NCBI RefSeq assembly: GCF_000011305.1
Contig: NC_004369.1
Span: 1,612,001 to 1,676,000 of the forward strand
Source of the DNA: Corynebacterium efficiens YS-314
GTDB taxonomy: Bacteria > Actinomycetota > Actinomycetes > Mycobacteriales > Mycobacteriaceae
Direction of reading: 5' to 3'
DNA: 64,000 nucleotides
The notes under the pieces are model-generated. The model did not search any database, was not told where the DNA came from, and saw only the letters and a list, made by a program, of their open reading frames with translations. Numbering within the stretch: the first letter of the stretch is position 1; every line of letters begins with the position of its first letter. The position numbers were made by a program, and so were the translations under genes. Positions 1-13,012 of the stretch are shown one piece after another.

Positions 1-4200
<4,200 letters not shown>

Positions 4201-4231
4201 AACATGGTTGGGTTGGTGCACCGTGATAGGT

Positions 4232-4350
4232 GTGTCGGTGGTGATAGTAGCAGGGAAACGCCCGGTCCCATTCCGAACCCGGAAGCTAAGCCTGGTTACG
4301 CTGATGGTACTGCACTCGGGAGGGTGTGGGAGAGTAGGTGACCGCCGACC
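4232..4350 (+). rRNA. rrf: 5S ribosomal RNA
   Basis: The span has the conserved 5S blocks GGGAAACGCCCGGTCCCATTCCGAACCCGG and the terminal helix GTCGGTGG...CCGCCGAC. It lies about 125 bases after 23S and completes the rrs-rrl-rrf operon. Ends are accurate to a few bases. Confidence 0.93.
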
Positions 4351-4373
4351 AACAACTTAAAAGAGTAAAAGAG

Positions 4374-4434
4374 AGAGTGTGGTTCAATGGTTGAGGAGAA
4401 TTAAATCCTCCCATTGAACCACACTCTTTTTCTC
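4374..4434 (+). terminator. Intrinsic terminator of the rRNA operon
   Basis: Seventeen-base arms (4374-4390 and 4411-4427) pair perfectly, extended inward by GAGGA/TCCTC, and are followed by a T-rich run (CTTTTTCTC). The loop is AGAATTAAA-like. This is a textbook Rho-independent terminator just after 5S. Confidence 0.9.
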
Positions 4435-4444
4435 GTTATATAAT
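4414..4444 (+). promoter_or_regulatory. Candidate promoter for the RGG-rich protein gene
   Basis: A perfect TATAAT lies at 4439-4444, with TTGAAC at 4414-4419 inside the rRNA terminator stem (19-base spacing). The start codon is 37 bases downstream of the hexamer and has its own ribosome binding site, so this would be a leadered mRNA. Confidence 0.5.
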
Positions 4445-4480
4445 AGAGTTTTTTGAATCGTTCTCAGATGAAGGAACAGC

Positions 4481-5716
4481 ATGGCAGACAACTACGATCG
4501 CAACCGTGACAACGACCGTGCCAGCAATGGTGACCGTGCACCCAGGGGTGGGCGTGACGGATACCGCGGCGATCGTAACAATGACCGTGGCGGCTACCGG
4601 GGTGGCTCCTCCGACTCGCGGCAGGGTAGTCGAGACGGCAGCCGTGACAGCAGAGGGTCCTACGGACAGCGTCAGAGTGACGGTAATCGTGGGGGTCAGG
4701 GCAGGGATGATCGCGGTGGCCGGAGTTTCGATCGTCGTGATCGCAATGACCGGAATGACCGCGGTGGATACCGAAGTGACCGTGGCGACCGCACCGAGGA
4801 TCGTCGCAGTGGCGGAACCGGCGGAACCGGCGGAACCGGCGGGACCGGCGGTGGCCGCGGTGGTGAAGGCGGGGAACGTCGTTACGCAAAACGCGATGAC
4901 CGCGGCCGCGACAACCGGGGCGGTCGTCCCGGCGCTCCCTCACGTTCCCACGCCAACCGTGCCGGTGCGGGTCGGGCCCAGGAGCGCGATAACCTCCACC
5001 CGCAGCGCGCTGGATTCCGTGAGGAACGGTTGAACACCCGTCTCAATGAGCCGGATCTGCCGGGTGATCTGGACACCAAGGATCTCGACCCGCTGGTGCT
5101 GCAGGACCTGCGGGTGCTGTCGAAGGACAATGCAGATGCCGTCGCAAAGCACATGATCATGGCCGCCACCTGGCTGGCCGATGATCCGAAGCTCGCGCTG
5201 CGCCACGCCCGGGCCGCGAAGGATCGTGCCGGCCGTATTTCCGTTGTCCGCGAAACCTGTGGCATCGCCGCCTACCATGCCGGTGAATGGAAGGAAGCCC
5301 TCTCCGAGCTGCGCGCTGCACGTCGTATGTCCGGGGGCCCGGGCCTCATCGCCGTCATGGCCGACTGCGAACGCGGTCTCGGACGCCCGGAGAAGGCCAT
5401 CGACCTGGCCCGCACCGAGGATCTCAGCGATCTGGATGAGGATTCCCGGATCGAGCTCGCCATTGTTGTCGCGGGTGCCCGTCATGACCTCGGCCAGCAT
5501 GATTCCGCTGTCATCGAGCTCCAGCGTGTGAACCCAGATCAGAAATCCACCGGTCTGACCGCGTCCCGTCTGTCCTATGCCTATGCGGATGCTCTCGTAC
5601 TCGCAGGTCGTGCGGATGAGGCCCGGGAGTGGTTCCAGCACGCGGCCAGCATCGATGAGGACGGCTTCCTCGACGCTGAGGAGCGCCTCGCCCAGCTTGA
5701 TGAGGGAACCAACTAG
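4481..5716 (+). CDS. RGG/Asp-Arg-rich protein with helical-repeat C-terminal domain
   Basis: The product is 411 aa with two unlike halves. Residues 1 to about 175 are low complexity, built from Arg, Gly, Asp, Asn and Ser with repeated DR, RGG and GGY units and a run of Gly-Gly-Thr encoded by a 9-base tandem repeat (4811-4846). Residues from about 180 onward are ordinary sequence rich in Ala, Leu and Glu, with helix-turn-helix spacing resembling TPR repeats (for example the stretches around HAGEWKEAL and LVLAGRADEAREWFQHA). No enzymatic motif is visible. An AAGGAA ribosome binding site sits six bases before the ATG. RGG-rich disordered tails are commonly RNA-binding; a role near ribosomes or RNA is inference only. 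Confidence 0.85.
   Translation: MADNYDRNRDNDRASNGDRAPRGGRDGYRGDRNNDRGGYRGGSSDSRQGSRDGSRDSRGSYGQRQSDGNRGGQGRDDRGGRSFDRRDRNDRNDRGGYRSDRGDRTEDRRSGGTGGTGGTGGTGGGRGGEGGERRYAKRDDRGRDNRGGRPGAPSRSHANRAGAGRAQERDNLHPQRAGFREERLNTRLNEPDLPGDLDTKDLDPLVLQDLRVLSKDNADAVAKHMIMAATWLADDPKLALRHARAAKDRAGRISVVRETCGIAAYHAGEWKEALSELRAARRMSGGPGLIAVMADCERGLGRPEKAIDLARTEDLSDLDEDSRIELAIVVAGARHDLGQHDSAVIELQRVNPDQKSTGLTASRLSYAYADALVLAGRADEAREWFQHAASIDEDGFLDAEERLAQLDEGTN
4811..4846 (+). repeat. Four tandem copies of a 9-base unit encoding Gly-Gly-Thr
   Basis: The unit GGCGGAACC is repeated three times and followed by GGCGGGACC, all in frame within the RGG-rich coding region. Because the unit is a multiple of three, copy-number changes would only lengthen or shorten the disordered segment. 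Confidence 0.9.
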
Positions 5717-5727
5717 ACTCATATTCC

Positions 5728-6723
5728 ATGAGCATGATCACGGAGTATGACAGCCTCCTTCTCGACCTGGACGGAACCATCTGGGAAGGGGGACGTGCTA
5801 TTGATGATGCCGTGGATGCCATCACCGGTGCCGGCCTTCCCGTGGTGTATGTGACCAACAATGCGTCACGCGCACCCGAGGCGGTGGCTGAGCAACTCCG
5901 GGGCATCGGACTGGACTCGGCCACCGCCGATGATGTGATGACCTCGGCCCAGGCGGCCGTCATCATGGCCTCGGAGAAGATCCCCGCCGGATCCCCGGTC
6001 TACATCCTGGGCACCGAGTCCTTCCGTGATCTGGCCCGTGACGCGGGTTTCCGGGTCGTCGACTCCGCTGACGACCGCCCCGTTGCCGTCCTGCACGGTC
6101 ACAACCCGGCCACCGGATGGGCTCAGCTGAGCGAGGCTGCCCTCTCCATCCACAACGGTGCCCTCTACTTCGCCTCCAACCTGGATACCACCCTGCCGAT
6201 GGAACGTGGCTTGCACGTGGGTAACGGATCGATGGTGGCCGCCGTGGTCAGTGCCACAGGTGTCACACCGGAGGCCGCGGGTAAACCCGGCCCGGCCATG
6301 TTCTTCAAGGCGGCCCAGCAGGTCGCATCCGCCCGTCCCCTGGTGGTGGGGGATCGCCTCGACACCGATATCGCCGGAGGCAATGCCGCCGGGATGGATA
6401 CCTTCCAGGTGCTCACCGGTGTCAGCGGACACTACGCGCTGCTCACCGCCGTCCCTGGCCAGCGCCCGGATTTCATTGCCGATACCCTGGCCGATCTGAG
6501 CGCCGACCCGGATACGCTCCGTCCGGGCCCCCAGGGTGGGTTTACCGCCCGGGTGGAGGGCGAAGAGGTGGTGCTGGATGGGGGAGAGGACTCCTCAACG
6601 CCCACCCAGGCACTGCGCACCGTACTGGCCGCCGCCTGGGCGGTGGAGGAGAGCGCGGTGCCGGTCACCCGCGTCCGGGCAGCATCGCCAGCCGCAACCA
6701 CCGCATTGGAGGCCTGGTGGTGA
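5728..6723 (+). CDS. HAD-superfamily phosphatase, NagD-like (subfamily IIA)
   Basis: This 331-aa protein carries the HAD nucleophile motif DLDGT near residue 12 and a VTNNAS motif II near residue 46. A C-terminal KPGPAMF segment and a GDRLDTDIAGG block supply the lysine and the metal-binding aspartates. The long cap insertion between motifs II and III is typical of NagD/phosphoglycolate-phosphatase-like enzymes. Substrate cannot be read from sequence. It starts 11 bases after the RGG-protein stop and overlaps the next small gene by seven bases, so the three may be cotranscribed. The last 60 residues are Ala/Val/Glu-rich and lie outside the catalytic core. Confidence 0.9.
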   Translation: MSMITEYDSLLLDLDGTIWEGGRAIDDAVDAITGAGLPVVYVTNNASRAPEAVAEQLRGIGLDSATADDVMTSAQAAVIMASEKIPAGSPVYILGTESFRDLARDAGFRVVDSADDRPVAVLHGHNPATGWAQLSEAALSIHNGALYFASNLDTTLPMERGLHVGNGSMVAAVVSATGVTPEAAGKPGPAMFFKAAQQVASARPLVVGDRLDTDIAGGNAAGMDTFQVLTGVSGHYALLTAVPGQRPDFIADTLADLSADPDTLRPGPQGGFTARVEGEEVVLDGGEDSSTPTQALRTVLAAAWAVEESAVPVTRVRAASPAATTALEAWW

Positions 6724-6908
6724 CAGTTGGTTCTGCACCGCTACCCCGTGACCCGCGGAATCCCCGGACGGGGGAGACTGACTCTCCTGGCCCCGAGACC
6801 ATCGAGGCACGTCTGCAGGAGATCCTCTCCCCCCACCCGCAAACCCTGGCTGAGGAGGCGGGCATCCTAGAGGAGGCCCACCGCCTGCTCCACGACGCAC
6901 TGGCCTGA
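6717..6908 (+). CDS. Small conserved-type hypothetical protein (63 aa)
   Basis: The GTG start lies inside the end of the HAD gene, with a seven-base overlap. The N-terminal half is Pro/Arg/Gly-rich. The C-terminal half (ETIEARLQEIL and EEAGILEEAHRLLHDAL) is predicted helical and amphipathic. Corynebacteria commonly have such a small gene directly before tlyA. No function is assignable. The overlap and third-position GC bias favour a real gene. Confidence 0.65.
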   Translation: MVTVGSAPLPRDPRNPRTGETDSPGPETIEARLQEILSPHPQTLAEEAGILEEAHRLLHDALA

Positions 6909-6984
6909 GTAGGCTTATCCTCTCTACCCCGTTTACATCCCCGTTTTATACTCCCAGGACAACAGGAAAGAAGATCTCCATCCG

Positions 6985-7809
6985 ATGGTCGCTCGCAGAA
7001 GGCTGGACGCGGAACTCGTTCGTCGTAAAATCGCCCGTTCACGTGAACACGCCGTGGAAATGATCCGGGACCGCAGGGTGTTTGTCCAGGGCATGCTTGC
7101 CCTGAAACCAGCCACCGTTGTCGAGCCGGAGGTCTCCATCCGGGTGGAGGATTCGGTCACGGAGGACTGGGCATCACGTGGTGCACACAAACTCATCGGT
7201 GCCCTGGAGGTCTTTGAACCCCAGGGGTTGGACGTCACGGGCCGTCGTGCGCTGGATGCCGGTGCCTCGACGGGTGGTTTCACCGATGTGCTGCTGCGCC
7301 GTGGTGCAGCCGAGGTGGTGGCTGTCGATGTCGGCTATGGCCAGTTGATCTGGCGCCTGCAGAATGATGACCGTGTGCGTGTGGTGGACCGCACCAACAT
7401 CCGGTACATGACCCTGGAGGACACCGGTGGGCCATGCGATCTCATGGTCGGTGATCTGTCCTTCATCTCCCTGAAACTGACCCTGCCCGCCATCGTGGCG
7501 TGTCTGAGCGAGGGTGCTGATCTGCTGCCGATGGTGAAACCCCAGTTCGAGGTGGGCAAGGATCGTCTGGGTAGTGGAGGTGTGGTCCGCTCACCGGAGC
7601 TGCGGGCGGAGGTGACCCGGGAGGTCGCGGAATTCGCGCACACCCTGGGACTGAGTCTGAAGGGTGTGGTCGCATCCCCGCTCCCGGGGCCATCGGGCAA
7701 CGTAGAATATTTCTTATGGCTGGTCAAGGATCAGGGTGCCTCAATGCCTGATCACGATGAGCTGGTGGCCATGGTCGACAAGGCAGTGGAGGAAGGTCCG
7801 CAACAATGA
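6985..7809 (+). CDS. tlyA: TlyA family rRNA 2'-O-methyltransferase (hemolysin A family)
   Basis: The product is 274 aa, the usual length for TlyA. Residues 3-65 form an S4-type RNA-binding domain (ARRRLDAELVRRKIARSREHA). Then follows an FtsJ-like SAM fold with the glycine-rich loop LDAGASTGGFTDVLL near residue 90 and the catalytic-region block DLMVGDLSFISLKLTLP. In mycobacteria TlyA makes 2'-O-methylcytidines in 16S and 23S rRNA, whose absence gives capreomycin resistance; the same role is inferred here. Its stop overlaps the nadK start (ATGA), implying translational coupling. Confidence 0.93.
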   Translation: MVARRRLDAELVRRKIARSREHAVEMIRDRRVFVQGMLALKPATVVEPEVSIRVEDSVTEDWASRGAHKLIGALEVFEPQGLDVTGRRALDAGASTGGFTDVLLRRGAAEVVAVDVGYGQLIWRLQNDDRVRVVDRTNIRYMTLEDTGGPCDLMVGDLSFISLKLTLPAIVACLSEGADLLPMVKPQFEVGKDRLGSGGVVRSPELRAEVTREVAEFAHTLGLSLKGVVASPLPGPSGNVEYFLWLVKDQGASMPDHDELVAMVDKAVEEGPQQ

Positions 7810-8762
7810 CGGAGACAACCGAACGTATCGTCCTGCTGGTGCCGCACACGGGGCGTTCCTCCAATATCGAGTCAGCCGTTCTGGCGGCGGAACACCTCGA
7901 CCGGGCCGGGATCACCGTGCGGGTGCTGGTCAATGAAGAAGACGATCCGATCAAGACCCATCCCGTGCTGGGTAGGTTTGAGCACGTCATCCATTCCCGG
8001 ACCGCGGCTGAGGGGGCGGAGCTGGTATTGGTGCTCGGTGGTGACGGCACGTTCCTGCGGGCTGCCGACCTGGCCCACGCCGTTGATCTGCCCGTGCTGG
8101 GCATCAACCTCGGCCATGTCGGCTTCCTCGCGGAGTGGGAGTCGGATTCCCTCGAGGATGCCGTCAAACGCGTCATCGACTGTGACTACCGGGTCGAGGA
8201 CCGCATGACCCTTGATGTCATCGTCCGCGACAGTGACCTCGAGGTCATCGGACGCGGATGGGCCCTCAACGAGGTCAGTGTGGAAAACCTCAACCGCCGT
8301 GGTGTGCTCGATGCGACACTCGAGGTGGATTTCCGCCCTGTCGCGTCCTTCGGTTGTGACGGGGTGTTGATCTCCACACCGACGGGGTCCACCGCCTATG
8401 CCTTCTCCGCCGGGGGGCCGGTGTTGTGGCCTGAACTCGATGCCATCCTGGTGGTACCCAATAATGCGCACGCGTTGTTCACCAAGCCCCTGGTGGTCAG
8501 CCCGAGGTCCACGGTGGCCGTGGAATCGATGTCGGGTACCTCACCGGCGATGGCCGTGATGGATGGTTTCCGGCCGATCCCGATGCCACCGGGTTCCCGC
8601 GTGGAGATCGTCCGCGGTAAGCGCCCCGTGCGCTGGGTGCGACTGGATTCCCTGCCGTTCACCGACCGGCTCGTGCACAAGCTGCGCCTGCCGGTGGTGG
8701 GGTGGCGCGGGCCGGACAAGCAGAAAGAGCTTCTCGACGCCGAAACCCCCGACCAACCCTGA
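7806..8762 (+). CDS. nadK: NAD kinase
   Basis: The 318-aa product has the diagnostic GGDGTFL motif at about residues 77-83 and the NLGHVGFLAEW segment that follows, with STPTGSTAYAFSAGGPV in the second domain. It phosphorylates NAD to NADP in the cytoplasm. It is coupled to tlyA by a four-base overlap, the conserved tlyA-nadK-recN order of actinobacteria. Confidence 0.96.
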   Translation: MTETTERIVLLVPHTGRSSNIESAVLAAEHLDRAGITVRVLVNEEDDPIKTHPVLGRFEHVIHSRTAAEGAELVLVLGGDGTFLRAADLAHAVDLPVLGINLGHVGFLAEWESDSLEDAVKRVIDCDYRVEDRMTLDVIVRDSDLEVIGRGWALNEVSVENLNRRGVLDATLEVDFRPVASFGCDGVLISTPTGSTAYAFSAGGPVLWPELDAILVVPNNAHALFTKPLVVSPRSTVAVESMSGTSPAMAVMDGFRPIPMPPGSRVEIVRGKRPVRWVRLDSLPFTDRLVHKLRLPVVGWRGPDKQKELLDAETPDQP

Positions 8763-8867
8763 CACCGCCCGTTCAAGGTGTTTTCGAACAGACACGCTGG
8801 TTCGGATGTGTGTGCGAAACTCAAAGTTGCCTGGTCAGCAGAATGATTCGAAAATGTAGTAGAGAAT

Positions 8868-8883
8868 TAGCAAAATTGTTCGC
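8868..8883 (+). promoter_or_regulatory. Candidate LexA (SOS) box upstream of recN
   Basis: TAGCAAAATTGTTCGC matches 13 of 16 positions of the corynebacterial SOS consensus TCGAA-C/A-A-N2-TGTTCGA, including the complete right half TGTTCG. A weaker copy with three to four mismatches lies at 8848-8863. The site is 35 bases before the recN start. Binding has to be tested. Confidence 0.45.
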
Positions 8884-8917
8884 ATGAAAACGGGGTTTCT
8901 GATGTAGAGTGACTGTC

Positions 8918-10699
8918 ATGCTCGCAGACATCACCATTGAGAACCTCGGAGTCATCCCCGCCGCCTCCGCGGAATTCAGTTCCGGTCTCACCGTCCTGAC
9001 GGGTGAGACGGGTGCCGGAAAAACCATGGTCGTGACCGGTTTACGTCTCTTGTCCGGTGGTCGCGCCGATGCCTCCCGCGTGCGCACCGGCGCACGCCAG
9101 GCTGTCGTGGAGGGGCGGTTCGTCACCGAGAACGCCCCATGTGACATCGTCGAACGTGCAACCGGAATTGTGTCGAACGCCGGTGGGTGTGCGGATGAGA
9201 ACGGGGAGTTCCTCGCTGTTCGATCTGTCAGCGCCAACGGCCGTTCGAAAGCGCATCTGGGGGGCCGGTCGGTCCCCGCGGCCACCCTCTCGGAATTCTC
9301 CGGTGAGCTGCTGACCATCCACGGTCAGAACGACCAGCTGCGACTGCTCTCCCCGGAACGGCAGCTCGATGCCCTCGACCGGTTCCTGCCCACCCTGTCC
9401 GGGTTGCGGAAGGCCTATGTGGAGAAATACACCACCTGGAAGGAGCTGTCCCGGGACCTGAAACAGCGGGTCTCCTCGCGGCGTGAGCTCGCCCAGGAGG
9501 TCGACCGGCTCCAGTTCGCCATCAATGAGATCGATGCCGTGGAACCCACCCCGGGCGAAGATGTGGAGCTGCTGGCCCAGATCCGCCGCCTGCAGGATGT
9601 GGACACCCTGCGGGAGCAGGCCGCGACCGCCCTGGCCGCCATCGACGGTGCCGGTGCCCTCAACGAGTCCATGGGAGGCGCGGCGGGATTCGATGAGGAG
9701 CAGCATTCAGCCTCGGACCAGCTGGGCCAGGCGGAATCCGCCCTCAGTGGCAGTGAGGACCCCAAACTGCGTGAGGTCTCCGGTCTGCTCTCCGAGATCA
9801 CCTCGCTGCTGGGGGAGGTCTCGGCGGAACTCGGTGGTTTCCTTGCGGACCTGCCCGCCGATCCCCAGGCGCTCGATGAGATGCTCACCCGTCAACAGCA
9901 GCTGAAACTGCTCACCCGCAAATACGCCGGCGATATCGACGGCGTGCTGGACTGGCGTCGCAAGGCGCAGATCCGCCTGGAGAGCATCGACATCTCCTCC
10001 GAGGCGATTGACAAGCTCAAGGAACAGGTGCGCAAGGCTGAGGCCGCCATGATGCGTGCGGCACGGAAGCTGTCCACCGCCCGCGCCGAGGCCGCCAAGA
10101 CCCTCTCTGCAACGGTCACCGAAGAGCTGCAGGGACTGGCCATGCAGAAGGCCCGCTTCGTCGTGTCACTCACCACCGTCGAGCCGGGCCCCATGGGCAT
10201 TGACGCCGTGGAATTCCAGCTCGCGGCCAATGCGCTTGCGCAGCCGCGTCCACTGGCGTCCTCGGCCTCCGGTGGTGAACTCTCCCGTGTCATGCTCGCC
10301 CTGGAGGTCATCCTCGCGGCCGGCACCACCGGCACCACCCTGGTCTTCGACGAGGTCGATGCCGGTGTCGGTGGCCGCGCCGCCGTCGAGATCGGGCGTC
10401 GTCTGGCACGCCTGGCGAATGACAACCAGGTCATCGTGGTCACCCACCTGCCGCAGGTCGCGGCCTACGCCGACACCCACCTGCACGTGGCCAAGGACGT
10501 TGGGGAGGGGGCGGTGACCTCGGGGGTGGAGAACCTCAGCCAGGACCGTCGCATCGAGGAGCTGTCCCGGATGCTCGCCGGACTGGATGACACCGAGACC
10601 GGTCGCGCCCACGCCACGGAACTGCTCGAACGCGCCCAGCGTGAATGCGAGGATATCCGGATGGAGCGTTCAGGCGAGCGTTTCGCGGTCAGCGCCTGA
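8918..10699 (+). CDS. recN: DNA repair protein RecN
   Basis: The protein is an SMC-like ATPase of double-strand-break repair. From the ATG at 8918 the product (593 aa) begins MLADITIENLG, as in other RecN proteins; a GTG at 8909 would add three residues. The Walker A motif GETGAGKT lies near residue 31. A central coiled-coil region with heptad-like Leu/Glu/Arg content spans about residues 150-400. The ABC signature ASGGELSRVMLAL and Walker B TLVFDEVDAGVGG lie near residues 450-490. Two candidate SOS boxes precede it. Confidence 0.95.
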   Translation: MLADITIENLGVIPAASAEFSSGLTVLTGETGAGKTMVVTGLRLLSGGRADASRVRTGARQAVVEGRFVTENAPCDIVERATGIVSNAGGCADENGEFLAVRSVSANGRSKAHLGGRSVPAATLSEFSGELLTIHGQNDQLRLLSPERQLDALDRFLPTLSGLRKAYVEKYTTWKELSRDLKQRVSSRRELAQEVDRLQFAINEIDAVEPTPGEDVELLAQIRRLQDVDTLREQAATALAAIDGAGALNESMGGAAGFDEEQHSASDQLGQAESALSGSEDPKLREVSGLLSEITSLLGEVSAELGGFLADLPADPQALDEMLTRQQQLKLLTRKYAGDIDGVLDWRRKAQIRLESIDISSEAIDKLKEQVRKAEAAMMRAARKLSTARAEAAKTLSATVTEELQGLAMQKARFVVSLTTVEPGPMGIDAVEFQLAANALAQPRPLASSASGGELSRVMLALEVILAAGTTGTTLVFDEVDAGVGGRAAVEIGRRLARLANDNQVIVVTHLPQVAAYADTHLHVAKDVGEGAVTSGVENLSQDRRIEELSRMLAGLDDTETGRAHATELLERAQRECEDIRMERSGERFAVSA

Positions 10700-10712
10700 A
10701 CGGGCCCTGATC

Positions 10713-10770
10713 CTCAACCTTCCGACCGATTTTTAGGCGCGTCTCCACCAAAGGTTGAGACTTTTGTTTC
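10713..10770 (+). terminator. Possible terminator between recN and steA
   Basis: CTCAACCTT (10713-10721) pairs perfectly with AAGGTTGAG (10751-10759) around a 29-base loop and is followed by ACTTTTGTTT. The long loop makes it weak. It could instead be a regulatory inverted repeat upstream of steA. Confidence 0.4.
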
Positions 10771-10773
10771 ACA

Positions 10774-11967
10774 ATGGGTCCCATGACTCTGTTCAACCGC
10801 AAAACTGACCTCCCTGGTCTGGTTGGGGCAACCCGGGCCTGCACGCCCCAGGGTAAGGGCATGAAGCGACTGTCCCAGGGTGATCTGGCCATCATCGATG
10901 CGCCGGATCTCGACCGGGCTTTCGCACAACGCCTCCTCACCGCCCGCCCCGCCGCGGTCCTCAACGTGGCCCGGTTCACCACCGGTTCTGTGCCGAACTT
11001 CGGCCCCCAGCTGCTGCTCGATGCCGGTGTCACCCTCGTGGAGGGTTTCGACTCCGAGCTACTGACCTCCATCAAGGAGGGTAAGAAGGGCCGTCTCACC
11101 GACGATGGCAAGCTGTTCTACGGGGAGCGCCTCATCGGTTCCGGCACGCCGGTGGCGTCCCCGGACGCGGAACAGGCCTTCACCGAGGCGCAGCAGTCCC
11201 TGGTGGATCACATGGAGGCCTATTTCGGCAACACCATCCAGTTCATCCATTCCGAGGCCCCCCTGCTCATCGACGGCATCGGCATCCCCAACCCGGGGAC
11301 CGAACTCCAGGGGCGGAAGGTGCTCGTCGCCAGCCCCAGCAACAACCACCGCACCAAACTGAAGGAACTGCGCAACTTCATCCGGGAGTATGATCCGGTG
11401 CTCATCGGTGTCGATGGGGCGGCCGACACGCTGGTGGAGCTGGGGTATAAACCCGCGCTCATCGTGGGTAACCCCACCGGCATCGGTGCTGATGCCCTGC
11501 GCAGTGGTGCACAGGTCATCCTGCCGGCTGAACCGGATGGGCATGCCGAGGGTCTGGAACGCATCCAGGATCTGGGTATCGGGGCCATGACCTTCCCGGC
11601 GGCGATCTCCTCGGCGACGGATCTCGCCCTGCTCCTGGCGGATTACCACCGCGCGGAGATGATCATCAACGTCGGTGCCCCGCTGGACCTTGACGCCGTG
11701 TTCGCCCGCGCGGACAACTCCGACCCCGCCTCGCTGCTCACCCGCATGAAGGCGGGCACGAGGCTTGTCGACGCCGAGGTCATCACCAACCTCTACACCG
11801 TGCGGACCACCGGGGGACTCGCCTGGCTGTGGGCACTGCTGGCCATCCTGGTGGCGGCAGCCGTGATCATCCTCATCGCCGGCACCTCGGGTGGTGGTTC
11901 CTTCACCGATAATCTCATCGACACCTGGAACAGCTTCGCGCTGACGGTCCAGGGTTGGTTCAACTAG
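10774..11967 (+). CDS. steA: SteA-like septation protein with C-terminal membrane anchor
   Basis: The 397-aa product has a long cytoplasmic part with a thiamin-pyrophosphokinase-like fold region (VLIGVDGAADTLVELGYKPALIVGN) and a single transmembrane helix near residues 350-372 (WLWALLAILVAAAVIILIA), leaving a short C-terminal tail. The gene is immediately followed by a one-pass envelope protein. In C. glutamicum the equivalent pair (SteA/SteB) was described as acting in cell separation with peptidoglycan hydrolases; the assignment rests on sequence features and gene order. No catalytic activity is implied. Confidence 0.82.
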   Translation: MGPMTLFNRKTDLPGLVGATRACTPQGKGMKRLSQGDLAIIDAPDLDRAFAQRLLTARPAAVLNVARFTTGSVPNFGPQLLLDAGVTLVEGFDSELLTSIKEGKKGRLTDDGKLFYGERLIGSGTPVASPDAEQAFTEAQQSLVDHMEAYFGNTIQFIHSEAPLLIDGIGIPNPGTELQGRKVLVASPSNNHRTKLKELRNFIREYDPVLIGVDGAADTLVELGYKPALIVGNPTGIGADALRSGAQVILPAEPDGHAEGLERIQDLGIGAMTFPAAISSATDLALLLADYHRAEMIINVGAPLDLDAVFARADNSDPASLLTRMKAGTRLVDAEVITNLYTVRTTGGLAWLWALLAILVAAAVIILIAGTSGGGSFTDNLIDTWNSFALTVQGWFN

Positions 11968-11985
11968 GAAGGGCGATCGCTCACC

Positions 11986-12969
11986 ATGGCTCAATCACGT
12001 GGCAGGGGTGCCGTGTTCATCGCCGGCATCGCATTCGGTGTGGCGGCGGGTACCGCCTTCGGTACCTACGTCCTGGCCCCGAACCTCCCGGAGAACTCCG
12101 ATCCCAACGCCCCCAGTTCAGCTGAGCTCGCAGCCGCGGAGGAGACCGCGGCGGTCAATGGGGTCCAGGCGGATCAGGCGGACAGCATCATCGGTCACAT
12201 CGTCGAGGATCTGGTGGCCGGGCAGCTGCAGGACCGACCCGTGCTGCTCATGCACACCACCGATGCGGAGCAGTCCGACATCGATGATGTGGCCTGGCTG
12301 CTGCAACGTGCCGGGGCGATCAACGCCGGCCGTATCCAGCTGGAGGAGCAGTTCTTCAATCAGGACAGCGCCGATCAGCTCAAATCCATTGTGACCAACA
12401 CACTGCCCGCCGGTGCGCAGCTGTCGGAGACCCAGCTGGACCCGGGTACCCACGCGGGGGAGGCGTTGGGGGCCGGTCTCATGCTCAATCCGGAGTCCGG
12501 CGAGCCGCAGGCCTCCACGGCGGAGCGGGCCCTGCTGCTCGGTGCCCTGCGCGATACCGGGTACATCAACTACGAGGACGGCACGATCCTGCCCGGTCAG
12601 GTGGTCGTCCTGGTCACCGGCGACAGCGATGGCACGGGGGAGTCCTCCTACGCGGCGGAGAGCCAGTCCCTGTTCGCCCGTGCACTTGATTCCCGGGGGT
12701 CCGGTGTGGTGGTGGCCGGGCGCATCCATACCGCGGCCGATACCGGCGTGATCGGCCGCCTGCGTGCCAATCCCGATGCGGTGGCCAATGTCTCCACCGT
12801 GGATTCGGTGGGGCGTACCTGGGGCAAGATGGCCACGGTGCTCTCTGTCCGTGATGAGCTGGCGGGGCAGTCGGGTGCCTATGGTTCCGCGGCATCGGCG
12901 GAGGCGGCCTCCCCGAGGCTCGACGGGGTCACCCCGGCGCGGGCGGAGGACGACGCGCCCGCCGAATAG
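11986..12969 (+). CDS. steB: SteB/MctB-family envelope protein
   Basis: The 327-aa product starts with a single N-terminal membrane helix (residues 9-30, VFIAGIAFGVAAGTAFGTYVLA) and continues as an extracytoplasmic domain with a helical segment after the helix. The family was named copper transporter MctB in mycobacteria and SteB, partner of SteA, in C. glutamicum. It lies 18 bases after steA, so the two are probably one operon. The C-terminus is Ala/Glu-rich and looks disordered. Confidence 0.82.
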   Translation: MAQSRGRGAVFIAGIAFGVAAGTAFGTYVLAPNLPENSDPNAPSSAELAAAEETAAVNGVQADQADSIIGHIVEDLVAGQLQDRPVLLMHTTDAEQSDIDDVAWLLQRAGAINAGRIQLEEQFFNQDSADQLKSIVTNTLPAGAQLSETQLDPGTHAGEALGAGLMLNPESGEPQASTAERALLLGALRDTGYINYEDGTILPGQVVVLVTGDSDGTGESSYAAESQSLFARALDSRGSGVVVAGRIHTAADTGVIGRLRANPDAVANVSTVDSVGRTWGKMATVLSVRDELAGQSGAYGSAASAEAASPRLDGVTPARAEDDAPAE

Positions 12970-12979
12970 AGCACGTCTC

Positions 12980-13012
12980 CACCGCCCGTACCCGCCAGAG
13001 GTACGGGCGGTG
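12980..13012 (+). terminator. Hairpin terminator after steB
   Basis: CACCGCCCGTACC (12980-12992) pairs perfectly with GGTACGGGCGGTG (13000-13012) around a seven-base loop. There is no long T-run, so termination would rely on the very stable stem. Confidence 0.65.

Noticed and set aside
4811..4846. Short regular repeats as a CRISPR array
   Set aside because: Units are nine bases, contiguous and without spacers; they encode Gly-Gly-Thr in frame.
4464..4943. Arg/His-rich 159-codon minus-strand frame opposite the RGG region
   Set aside because: It mirrors the repeat composition of the plus-strand coding region and has no ribosome binding site.
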